A DNA stretch of 64,000 nt from positions 23,714 to 87,713 of the forward strand of contig NZ_BRVM01000004.1 of assembly GCF_026011715.1 (NCBI RefSeq), written 5' to 3'. The DNA is from Cytobacillus sp. NCCP-133 (GTDB lineage: Bacteria > Bacillota > Bacilli > Bacillales > Cytobacillaceae). Made by a program: the position numbers and the translations under genes. The notes under the pieces are model-generated. The model had not been told where the DNA came from. It ran no database searches and saw only the letters and a program-made list of their open reading frames with translations. Of the stretch, positions 57,307 to 64,000 are shown piece after piece. How positions within the stretch are numbered: the first letter of the stretch is position 1; each line of letters starts with the position of its first letter.

Positions 57307-57687
57307 ATTTGTACCCCTCTCTGCATTCACTTAAAGACCGGCGACTTTCCGCCTGGTCCATTCAATCATTATTTATCCTGCAATGGCTGCCGGTAATCCT
57401 GCAAAACACTTAGAGTACTCTGCGGGCACCTTCAGCTCATACAGCTTTTTAATATACAAAAGCAATAATGCTCTTTAATCATTTTTAAAATATGCATATT
57501 ATAGTATGCACAATTTTGCCGTCCGCTAAAATAAGAATAGATTATGTATGTACAATAAGAATAGCGTAAGGCGCAGCTTATCGGAGACTAGCATAAGACG
57601 TTCGGCCTTGAACCGATGGCACCAGAAGCTAGACAGTTCATGCAAAAAACTCATATTCTGGAACAAAATTCAACTTTTTAAAGCTAA
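57307..57687. other. Leader region of pnpA, including repeat family A copy 5
   Basis: 57556-57640 carries a diverged family A copy: AGCGTAAGGCGCAGCTTATCGG, GACTAGCATAAGACG, GGCACCAGAAGCTAGACAG. The rest (57307-57555) includes a possible pnpA promoter and leader; no gene supported. Confidence 0.5.
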
Positions 57688-57714
57688 TAAAAAAGCGGGA
57701 AAAAATCCCGCTTC
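57688..57714 (-). terminator. Terminator of rpsO
   Basis: AAGCGGGA pairs perfectly with TCCCGCTT around five bases, then TTTTTTATT on the minus strand. It starts 7 bases after the stop. Confidence 0.87.
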
Positions 57715-57720
57715 TGTTGA

Positions 57721-58002
<282 letters not shown>

Positions 58003-58099
58003 CTAAATTTCCAATCCCCTGTTACTGAGCAAGCGTCGGTGACTCGACTTGCCAAGCAAAGGTTCATTTGGTACGTTACTAAGAATACAACTATTTATG

Positions 58100-58125
58100 A
58101 CAAAAAGCAAGGCTAAACCTTGTTT
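58100..58125 (-). terminator. Terminator of ribC, with the stop codon in its loop
   Basis: CAAGG pairs with CCTTG, extended by A-T pairs; the minus-strand tail is CTTTTTGTC. The TAG (58113-58115) is in the loop. Confidence 0.75.
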
Positions 58126-59063
58126 TTCTCAAAATATTGCTGTGCCTCCAGTTTATCTTTCCCGATTTGGTCAATGAGCTTCTGAATGCCGGAAAATTTT
58201 TGCTCACTTCTCAGATGCTTATGCCATTCAACGGTGACTTTTCTGCCATATATTTCTTCATCAAAATCAAATACATGGACTTCAATAGATGGCTTGTCTC
58301 CCTTTTCCTTATTGAAAGTAGGTTTGTGGCCAACATTGCAAACACCTTCATGCCACTTGCCATCGGTTAGAAGCCTTACGGAGTATACACCAAGCGGAGG
58401 GATGATGTATTCTTCCAAAAGGTCAATATTTGCGGTTGGAAAACCGATCGTTCTTCCTCTTTTATCCCCATGCACTACCAGTCCGGATGTTGTATAATGC
58501 CTTCCCAGCAGGTCCGGCAATTCATCTGTCTTCCCTTCCCGGATGTATTTCCTGATAAGCGTGGAGCTTATTTTTTCGTCTCCGTTTGAGAGCTTGTCAA
58601 TGATAGAATATTCAAACTGGTTCCTTGAATGGAACAAAAGTGTTTCCATTGTACCCCGGCCCATACGTCCGTATGAATAGTCAAAGCCTGCGACAACATG
58701 CTTTGCATTAAGTCCAATTAAATATTGGTCAACAAATTCCTGCGGCAGGAGATTTGCAAACTCCCTCGTAAAACGGACAATAAACAAATAATCGATGCCC
58801 AAACTGGCCATAACGCTAATTTTATCCTGAGGAGGTGTTATATATTCTACATGCTGAACACTTTTTCCCAATACAACTGACGGATGGGGATCAAATGTCA
58901 TCACAGCACTTTTTAAGCCCTTTTGTCCGGCAATTGCTTTTGCTTCTAATATGACTTTTTGATGGCCCCGATGAACTCCATCAAAATATCCAAGTGCTAT
59001 TGCCATCTTGGGCATATCGTTTTTTTCTACTTCATGGGGATGAGATATATGAATTACTTCCAT
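58113..59063 (-). CDS. ribC: Bifunctional riboflavin kinase/FAD synthetase
   Basis: 316 residues. The N-terminal FMN adenylyltransferase domain has ALGYFDGVHRGHQKVI (GxFDGxHxGH-type nucleotidyl-transferase motif, residues 25-38) and ISSTLIRKYIREG. The C-terminal riboflavin kinase domain has GRTIGFPTANID and GVYSVRLLTDGKWHEGVCNVG. It converts riboflavin to FMN and FAD. It follows truB, as in most Bacillus. Confidence 0.96.
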   Translation of the reverse strand: MEVIHISHPHEVEKNDMPKMAIALGYFDGVHRGHQKVILEAKAIAGQKGLKSAVMTFDPHPSVVLGKSVQHVEYITPPQDKISVMASLGIDYLFIVRFTREFANLLPQEFVDQYLIGLNAKHVVAGFDYSYGRMGRGTMETLLFHSRNQFEYSIIDKLSNGDEKISSTLIRKYIREGKTDELPDLLGRHYTTSGLVVHGDKRGRTIGFPTANIDLLEEYIIPPLGVYSVRLLTDGKWHEGVCNVGHKPTFNKEKGDKPSIEVHVFDFDEEIYGRKVTVEWHKHLRSEQKFSGIQKLIDQIGKDKLEAQQYFEKNKV

Positions 59064-59144
59064 GCTATTATTTCACCTTTTCTCTACAGAGCCTAGACCT
59101 TTAAAAAAATAACAAAAAGAAAACCTTCTTTTTATATAAGTGTT

Positions 59145-60074
59145 TTATTGATCATTCCTTAATACTTTGACAGGCTTCATCAAACCTGGTTTTCGGGGAT
59201 GATGTTCATATATAGCCAGCACCCGGCCTTCATTTGTCTCTACAGCAATCGGTCCTTTAGTATCAAGCAAATGGTCAGGGATAGTTAATACAGCCCCATT
59301 TTTTACTTTCTCTGCTACTTTATCACTTATTTGAAATTTCGGCAAATGAGAAAGCGCGGCTTCCATAGGAAGAAGAACATCTGCGATAGTACGTTGCTCC
59401 ATCCTTTCTTCTATCTCCTCAAAAGTAAGGCAATCATCAAGTGTAAGAGAAGCTGATTTTATCCTGATAAGCTCTGACATATGTGCCGGGTAACCGAGTG
59501 CGCTTCCAATCATGACAGCAAGTGTCCGGATATACGTACCTTTACTGCAGGCTACACGGAAGCGGAATGTAATGTTTTCACCATTAAGAATTTCTCTGTC
59601 ATCCAAAAGCTCAATCGAATAAATATGGACTTTCCTGGACGGCCTTTCTACTTCAATTCCCTGCCTGGCATACTCATATAACCGTTTGCCATTTACTTTT
59701 ACTGCAGAAAACATCGGCGGAGTCTGGGTAATCTCACCGGTTAAGCTCTTTAATACACTTTCGATTTTTTTGCGTGTAATCGGCATAGTAACATCTTGCT
59801 TCTCAACAACTTCTCCTGAGGCATCTTCTGTCGTTGTAGAGAAGCCCAGTGTTACTTCCCCTTCATACGCTTTTCCTGACTCAGTTATATATTCAGCCAC
59901 CTTTGTTGCCCTGCCGAGGCATATTGGCAGCACTCCCGTTACGTCAGGGTCAAGCGTGCCAGTATGGCCGATTTTTTTCATTCTCAAAATTTTGCGCAGC
60001 CTGAAAACACAATCATGGGATGTCATACCTCTTGGTTTAAATAGCGGTAAAATTCCTTCCATATTATGTACCAC
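59145..60074 (-). CDS. truB: tRNA pseudouridine-55 synthase
   Basis: 309 residues. The catalytic Asp is in HTGTLDPDVTGVLP (about residue 43); KPRGMTSHDCVF, GVEVERP and the PUA-like C-terminal domain are present. It makes the T-arm pseudouridine of tRNAs. A strong terminator separates it from rbfA, so it probably has its own promoter in the 60080-60180 gap. Confidence 0.96.
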   Translation of the reverse strand: MVHNMEGILPLFKPRGMTSHDCVFRLRKILRMKKIGHTGTLDPDVTGVLPICLGRATKVAEYITESGKAYEGEVTLGFSTTTEDASGEVVEKQDVTMPITRKKIESVLKSLTGEITQTPPMFSAVKVNGKRLYEYARQGIEVERPSRKVHIYSIELLDDREILNGENITFRFRVACSKGTYIRTLAVMIGSALGYPAHMSELIRIKSASLTLDDCLTFEEIEERMEQRTIADVLLPMEAALSHLPKFQISDKVAEKVKNGAVLTIPDHLLDTKGPIAVETNEGRVLAIYEHHPRKPGLMKPVKVLRNDQ

Positions 60075-60183
60075 CTTATTTATTGTTTGGCTCTGTTAAC
60101 CTTGCCTGTTTATTTCCGCTCCGGAGATCTCCTCAACAGGGTGCTACTAATCAACAACCAGTACTAACATAGCCTATGTTTAG

Positions 60184-60218
60184 AAAAAAATGGATAGACA
60201 ATTGTGTCTATCCATTCA
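60184..60218 (-). terminator. Terminator of the infB-ylxP-rbfA unit
   Basis: ATGGATAGACA (60190-60200) pairs perfectly with TGTCTATCCAT (60205-60215); the minus strand then has seven T. Confidence 0.9.
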
Positions 60219-60221
60219 AGA

Positions 60222-60602
60222 TTATTCTTTGTCAGTTGAACTGTCTTCATCCTTCGAACGGCCTTCATCCTGAATCTGATGAAGCAATGACTCAATGCGG
60301 TTTCCATAATCAATGGATTCATCAAATTCAAAAAGGATTTCCGGTGTTTTTCGAAGCCGGATTCTCTGGCCAATTTCAGACCGGATAAAGCCTTTCGCTT
60401 TAGCCAATCCGCGAAGTGTATTTTCCCTTTGTTCTTCATCTCCTAATACAGAGATAAATACAGTTGCCTGCTGGAGATCACCGGTTACTTGAACATCCGT
60501 TACAGTAACAAATCCTATACGCGGATCCTTGATTTTTCGGCCGATGATTTCGCCCAGTTCTTTTTTCATTTGTTCTCCAACTCGATTTGCTCTAAGGCTC
60601 AT
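60222..60602 (-). CDS. rbfA: 30S ribosome-binding factor RbfA
   Basis: 126 residues with a KH-like fold ([35 protein letters not shown], then ATVFISVLG). It assists maturation of 16S rRNA and release of the small subunit. The ATG at 60602 has AAGAGGTGA upstream; an in-frame start nine codons earlier precedes the site. The C-terminus ([15 protein letters not shown]) is acidic and probably disordered. Confidence 0.95.
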   Translation of the reverse strand: MSLRANRVGEQMKKELGEIIGRKIKDPRIGFVTVTDVQVTGDLQQATVFISVLGDEEQRENTLRGLAKAKGFIRSEIGQRIRLRKTPEILFEFDESIDYGNRIESLLHQIQDEGRSKDEDSSTDKE

Positions 60603-60619
60603 TTCTATTTCACCTCTTC

Positions 60620-60901
60620 TTAAAGCCACTCTAAATCAGTAATCGTACGTTCAATTTCGGGGAACGAATCGATCATTTTCAGCGCATTTTGCAGCTCATG
60701 TTCTGTTGAAACCTGGGTGGATGAAACAGTGACAATGGCAATTTTTGTTCTTTGCCAAAGATCCTGATAGTCCACCTCCGATACAGATATATTGTATCTC
60801 TGCTTCAAGCGGATTATGATACGCTGCAAAACAGCCCGCTTTTCTTTTAATGAATGTGTGTCATAAATGATGCATTCACAGGCAGCAAGGCCAATTACCA
60901 T
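60620..60901 (-). CDS. ylxP: YlxP family protein (DUF503)
   Basis: 93 residues, small alpha/beta fold ([40 protein letters not shown]). Function unknown; conserved between infB and rbfA. Its ATG overlaps the infB stop by one base (TAATG). Confidence 0.93.
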   Translation of the reverse strand: MVIGLAACECIIYDTHSLKEKRAVLQRIIIRLKQRYNISVSEVDYQDLWQRTKIAIVTVSSTQVSTEHELQNALKMIDSFPEIERTITDLEWL

Positions 60902-63126
60902 TAACGTTCCACTTCCTGCATTATATATGCTTCAATAACGTCGCCATCTTTTACGTCATTGAAGTTTTTAATGGTAATACCGCACTCATATCCCTGTGAA
61001 ACTTCTTTAGCGTCATCTTTGAAACGCTTAAGGGCATCTACTTCCCCTTCAAAGATAACAACGCCGTCGCGGATTAGACGGACACCGCTGTCACGAGTGA
61101 TTTTTCCATCTGTGACATACGACCCTGCAATCGTACCGATTTTGGAAACTTTGAAAGTTTGGCGGACTTCAGCTTGCCCGATGATTTTTTCTTCGAACTC
61201 TGGATCAAGCATGCCCTGCATCGCCAATTCAATTTCCTCAATCACTTTGTAAATAATGCGGTGCAAGCGGATATCTACGTCTTCTGCATCTGCTGCACGC
61301 TTCGCATTATTGTCAGGTCGGACGTTGAATCCAATTACAATGGCATTGAAGGCTGCAGCCAATGTGATATCGGACTCATTAATGGCACCCACACCTGTAT
61401 GAAGGATACGAACATTTACGCCTTCTACATCGATTTTATTAAGGGCAGCTGTTAATGCTTCAGCTGAACCTTGAACATCGGCTTTTACAACGATGTTTAA
61501 GTCTTTCATTTCCCCTTGTTTCATGTGTTCAAACAAGTTATCAAGACTTACGCGCGTTTTTTCATTGCGCTGAGCCTGCAATGCCTGTGAAGCACGGGCT
61601 TCTCCTACTTGGCGGGCTGTCTTCTCATCTTCAAGAACAACGAATCGGTCTCCGGCTTGAGGAACATCGTTAAGACCTGTAATTTCTACTGGTGTTGAAG
61701 GTCCGGCGGTTTTAACACGGCGGCCTAGATCATTCACCATTGCGCGAACACGGCCAAATGTATTTCCGACAACGATTGGATCTCCAACTTTTAATGTACC
61801 GTTTTGGACAAGAAGTGTTGCAACGGAGCCTCGGCCTTTATCAAGCTGGGCTTCAATAACAGTACCTACTGCATTGCGGCCCGGGTTTGCTTTGTATTCT
61901 TCCACTTCACCTACAAGCAAAATCATTTCAAGAAGCTCATCAATTCCGTCGCCATTAATAGCTGAAATCGGAACAAAGATTGTTTCTCCGCCCCATGCTT
62001 CAGGTACAAGTCCATGCTCGGTCAATTCCTGCATAACGCGGTCCGGATTTGCTGCTTCTTTATCCATTTTGTTTACTGCGACGATGATTGGCACTTCGGC
62101 TGCTTTGGCATGGTTGATTGCTTCAACTGTTTGAGGCATTACACCGTCATCAGCTGCAACAACCAGAATTGTAATATCCGTGATTTTCGCACCGCGTGCA
62201 CGCATTGTTGTAAAAGCGGCATGCCCTGGTGTATCAAGGAATGTAATTTTTTTGCCGTTTTCTTCAACCTGGTAAGCACCGATATGCTGAGTGATGCCGC
62301 CTGCCTCTCCAGCTGTTACCTTCGTATTGCGGATGGAGTCAAGCAAAGTTGTTTTACCGTGGTCAACGTGGCCCATGATTGTTACAATAGAAGGACGCTC
62401 GATTAAATTAGCATCATCATCTTCAGTAAAATACACTTCAAGATCAGTAGTATCCACTAATATTTCCTCTTCAACTTCAACACCATATTCACCGGCAATC
62501 AATTCGATCGCATCTTTGTCAAGATCCTGGTTGATGGTTGCCATAACCCCAAGCATGAATAGCTTTTTAATGATTTCAGAAGGTTCGCGGTGCAGCTTCT
62601 TTGCCAATTCCGCTACTGTCAGTGATTCGCTGAAAGTAATTTTTGAAGGAAGCTCCTTCACTTTCCTAGGAGCTGGGGCTGCCTGTGTCTGCTGCTGTTG
62701 TCTGCCTTTATTGTTCTTATTCTTATTGTTGTTTCGGTTATTGTTTCTGTTGTTATTGTTTCGATTGTTGTTATTGCCTCGATTATTGCCGGAGAAGCTT
62801 TTGCCTGGCTGGTTTCCCTGGCCTTGGCTTCTGTTTTCACCGGATTTTTGAGGCATGGCTTTAGGTCCTGAAGAATTTTTATCATCAGCCATATTAGCAG
62901 CCGGCTTTTGGTTCCCCTGTGGCTTTTGCTGATTTTGAGCTTTATTTTGCCTTTGAGTCTGCCCCTCATTCTTTGTGAAGATGCCGTCAAGCTTTTGAAC
63001 AGCAGCCGGCTCTATCATTGTCATATGGTTTGAAACCTCAATATTCATATCTTTTAATTTTGTAATAACATCCTTGCTTGAGATGTTATGTTTTTTCGCA
63101 TATTCATATACGCGCATTTTACTCAT
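60901..63126 (-). CDS. infB: Translation initiation factor IF-2
   Basis: 741 residues: an N-terminal IF2-N domain ([24 protein letters not shown]), a disordered Asn/Gln/Arg/Lys-rich linker (about 55-150), a second IF2-N, the G domain ([21 protein letters not shown]) and domains II-IV. It delivers initiator tRNA to the ribosome. It follows ylxQ by 19 bases in the nusA-infB operon. Confidence 0.98.
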   Translation of the reverse strand: MSKMRVYEYAKKHNISSKDVITKLKDMNIEVSNHMTMIEPAAVQKLDGIFTKNEGQTQRQNKAQNQQKPQGNQKPAANMADDKNSSGPKAMPQKSGENRSQGQGNQPGKSFSGNNRGNNNNRNNNNRNNNRNNNKNKNNKGRQQQQTQAAPAPRKVKELPSKITFSESLTVAELAKKLHREPSEIIKKLFMLGVMATINQDLDKDAIELIAGEYGVEVEEEILVDTTDLEVYFTEDDDANLIERPSIVTIMGHVDHGKTTLLDSIRNTKVTAGEAGGITQHIGAYQVEENGKKITFLDTPGHAAFTTMRARGAKITDITILVVAADDGVMPQTVEAINHAKAAEVPIIVAVNKMDKEAANPDRVMQELTEHGLVPEAWGGETIFVPISAINGDGIDELLEMILLVGEVEEYKANPGRNAVGTVIEAQLDKGRGSVATLLVQNGTLKVGDPIVVGNTFGRVRAMVNDLGRRVKTAGPSTPVEITGLNDVPQAGDRFVVLEDEKTARQVGEARASQALQAQRNEKTRVSLDNLFEHMKQGEMKDLNIVVKADVQGSAEALTAALNKIDVEGVNVRILHTGVGAINESDITLAAAFNAIVIGFNVRPDNNAKRAADAEDVDIRLHRIIYKVIEEIELAMQGMLDPEFEEKIIGQAEVRQTFKVSKIGTIAGSYVTDGKITRDSGVRLIRDGVVIFEGEVDALKRFKDDAKEVSQGYECGITIKNFNDVKDGDVIEAYIMQEVER
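62690..62800 (-). repeat. Low-complexity codon repeat in the infB linker
   Basis: On the minus strand this is a run of AAC, AAT, CGN and AAA codons giving alternating poly-Asn and single Arg/Lys (about residues 110-145 of IF-2). It is a simple-sequence tract prone to length change. Confidence 0.75.
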
Positions 63127-63145
63127 ACTTTCACCCCCGCTAGTA

Positions 63146-63448
63146 TTAATCGAGCAACGTTAACAGCTTCTTTGCAAATCCGACATCTAATACTGCCACA
63201 ACAACGCGGGTTTCTTTTCCTATAGCCTGGCCGAGCAACTCCCGGTTTTCAATTAGCTTATAAGGAACCCCGAATGATTTACATTTATCTGTAACTTTTT
63301 TTGCCGTATTTGCGGATGCATCTGCAGACAGCAATACAAGCTTTGCTTTACCGTTTCTGATCTTTTTAACAGCAAGCTCTTCTCCCGAAGTAATTTTCCG
63401 TGCCCGATTGGCTAAGCCAAGCAATGACATCCATTGATTTGATTTCAT
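63146..63448 (-). CDS. ylxQ: L7Ae-family RNA-binding protein YlxQ
   Basis: 100 residues with the L7Ae/L30e fold ([43 protein letters not shown]). It binds kink-turn RNA in studied relatives. It overlaps ylxR by four bases and precedes infB. Confidence 0.95.
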   Translation of the reverse strand: MKSNQWMSLLGLANRARKITSGEELAVKKIRNGKAKLVLLSADASANTAKKVTDKCKSFGVPYKLIENRELLGQAIGKETRVVVAVLDVGFAKKLLTLLD

Positions 63449-63735
63449 TTGGATTGCCGTTTCTCCTTCTCTATTAACTCCAAGAGTTCTTCATAGATAG
63501 ATTCATCTATAGAAACTTCTAAATGATTGGCTAAGACATTCTTCTTTTTAGCTAATAAAACTGCTTCCTTTTCCTTGGAAAGATAAGCGCCGCGCCCTGA
63601 TTTCTTACCGGTCGGGTCAACAGAAACTTCTCCTTCTTTTGAGCGAACGATGCGAACGAGTTCTTTTTTTGGCTTCATTTCACCAGTAGCGACACATTTT
63701 CGCAAAGGAACTTTTTTACGATTGTTCACGATCAT
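63445..63735 (-). CDS. rnpM: YlxR/RnpM family RNA-binding protein
   Basis: 96 residues ([26 protein letters not shown]). YlxR has been reported as RnpM, a modulator of RNase P in B. subtilis. Between nusA and ylxQ as usual, with a GAGGTGA ribosome binding site. Confidence 0.94.
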   Translation of the reverse strand: MIVNNRKKVPLRKCVATGEMKPKKELVRIVRSKEGEVSVDPTGKKSGRGAYLSKEKEAVLLAKKKNVLANHLEVSIDESIYEELLELIEKEKRQSK

Positions 63736-63747
63736 TCACCTCTTTCT

Positions 63748-64000
63748 CTATTCTTTTTCCTCTAAAAGTTCATCCTGAAAATCGAAGTCTGCATCATTGC
63801 CATACTCTTCGTCTTCATATTCATCATTGTCGAAGCTTAACAATGTTTCGTCACGCGGATAAATGCCGGAGTCACGGGCTTCCTTTTCTGACTTGATGTC
63901 AATCTTCCAGCCTGTTAGCTTAGCTGCCAGCCTTGCATTTTGACCACGCTTTCCAATTGCCAATGAAAGCTGATAGTCTGGGACAACAACCGTTGTCGCT
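63748..64000 (-). CDS. nusA: Transcription factor NusA, C-terminal part
   Basis: Only the last 83 or so residues are present; the frame continues past the right edge. [30 protein letters not shown] is the end of KH2, followed by an acidic tail ([22 protein letters not shown]). NusA affects pausing and termination. First gene of the run to rbfA in this window. Confidence 0.95.
   Translation of the reverse strand, partial: ATTVVVPDYQLSLAIGKRGQNARLAAKLTGWKIDIKSEKEARDSGIYPRDETLLSFDNDEYEDEEYGNDADFDFQDELLEEKE

Noticed and set aside
62690-62800. Tandem repeat array suggesting a mobile or satellite element
   Set aside because: It is in frame within infB and encodes the normal disordered linker.

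Overview
The window is chromosomal DNA from a spore-forming, Gram-positive member of the Bacillaceae. The evidence is AGGAGG-type ribosome binding sites, many sporulation genes (spoVK, cotE, spoVS, spoVFA/spoVFB, ftsK/spoIIIE, ylxY), and a gene order that closely follows the nusA-to-spoVK stretch of Bacillus subtilis, seen here from the opposite strand. Protein identity is clearly below that expected within the B. subtilis group, and the intergenic repeats are of a kind I associate with Cytobacillus/Mesobacillus-like genomes. The genus is an inference. I saw no rRNA, tRNA, CRISPR array, prophage or insertion sequence.

Nearly every gene is on the minus strand, so the biological order runs from 64000 down to 1. 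From right to left: a translation and RNA block (nusA end, rnpM/ylxR, ylxQ, infB, ylxP, rbfA, truB, ribC, rpsO, pnpA); ylxY, mlpA and ymxH; the dipicolinate/lysine block (spoVFA-spoVFB, asd, dapG, dapA), which links aspartate metabolism to the spore core; rnjB, tepA, ylzJ and ftsK; a GntR regulator with a complete nucleoside ABC transporter (nupR, nupNOPQ); the ymf block (two M16-family proteins, the EF-P reductase ymfI, ymfJ, ymfK, rodZ-like ymfM) with pgsA, cinA and recA; rny, ymdB and spoVS; a dipeptidase and the 2-oxoacid:ferredoxin oxidoreductase korAB; miaB-ricA; cotE; then mutS-mutL, miaA-hfq, spoVK and a glutaredoxin.

Only five genes are on the plus strand: the 3' end of a TRIC-type channel gene, mreBH, and three small unrecognised genes (12925-14048) between cotE and ricA. 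The three have strong ribosome binding sites, a recognisable promoter and a shared terminator. They are the best candidate here for something undescribed, and spore-coat or exosporium biology is the first guess from position alone.

Several genes work in shared processes. RNase Y, PNPase, RNase J2, Hfq and RicA all handle or regulate RNA. MutS and MutL carry visible clamp-binding motifs. recA has an SOS box upstream of its promoter. The Asd/DapG/DapA/SpoVF cluster feeds dipicolinate synthesis. The non-coding DNA holds two dispersed repeat families, a degenerate approximately 50-bp repeat, palindromic operators at the glutaredoxin and nupR promoters, a structured element inside the nup locus, a possible small RNA beside ftsK, and terminators that overlap stop codons at five genes.
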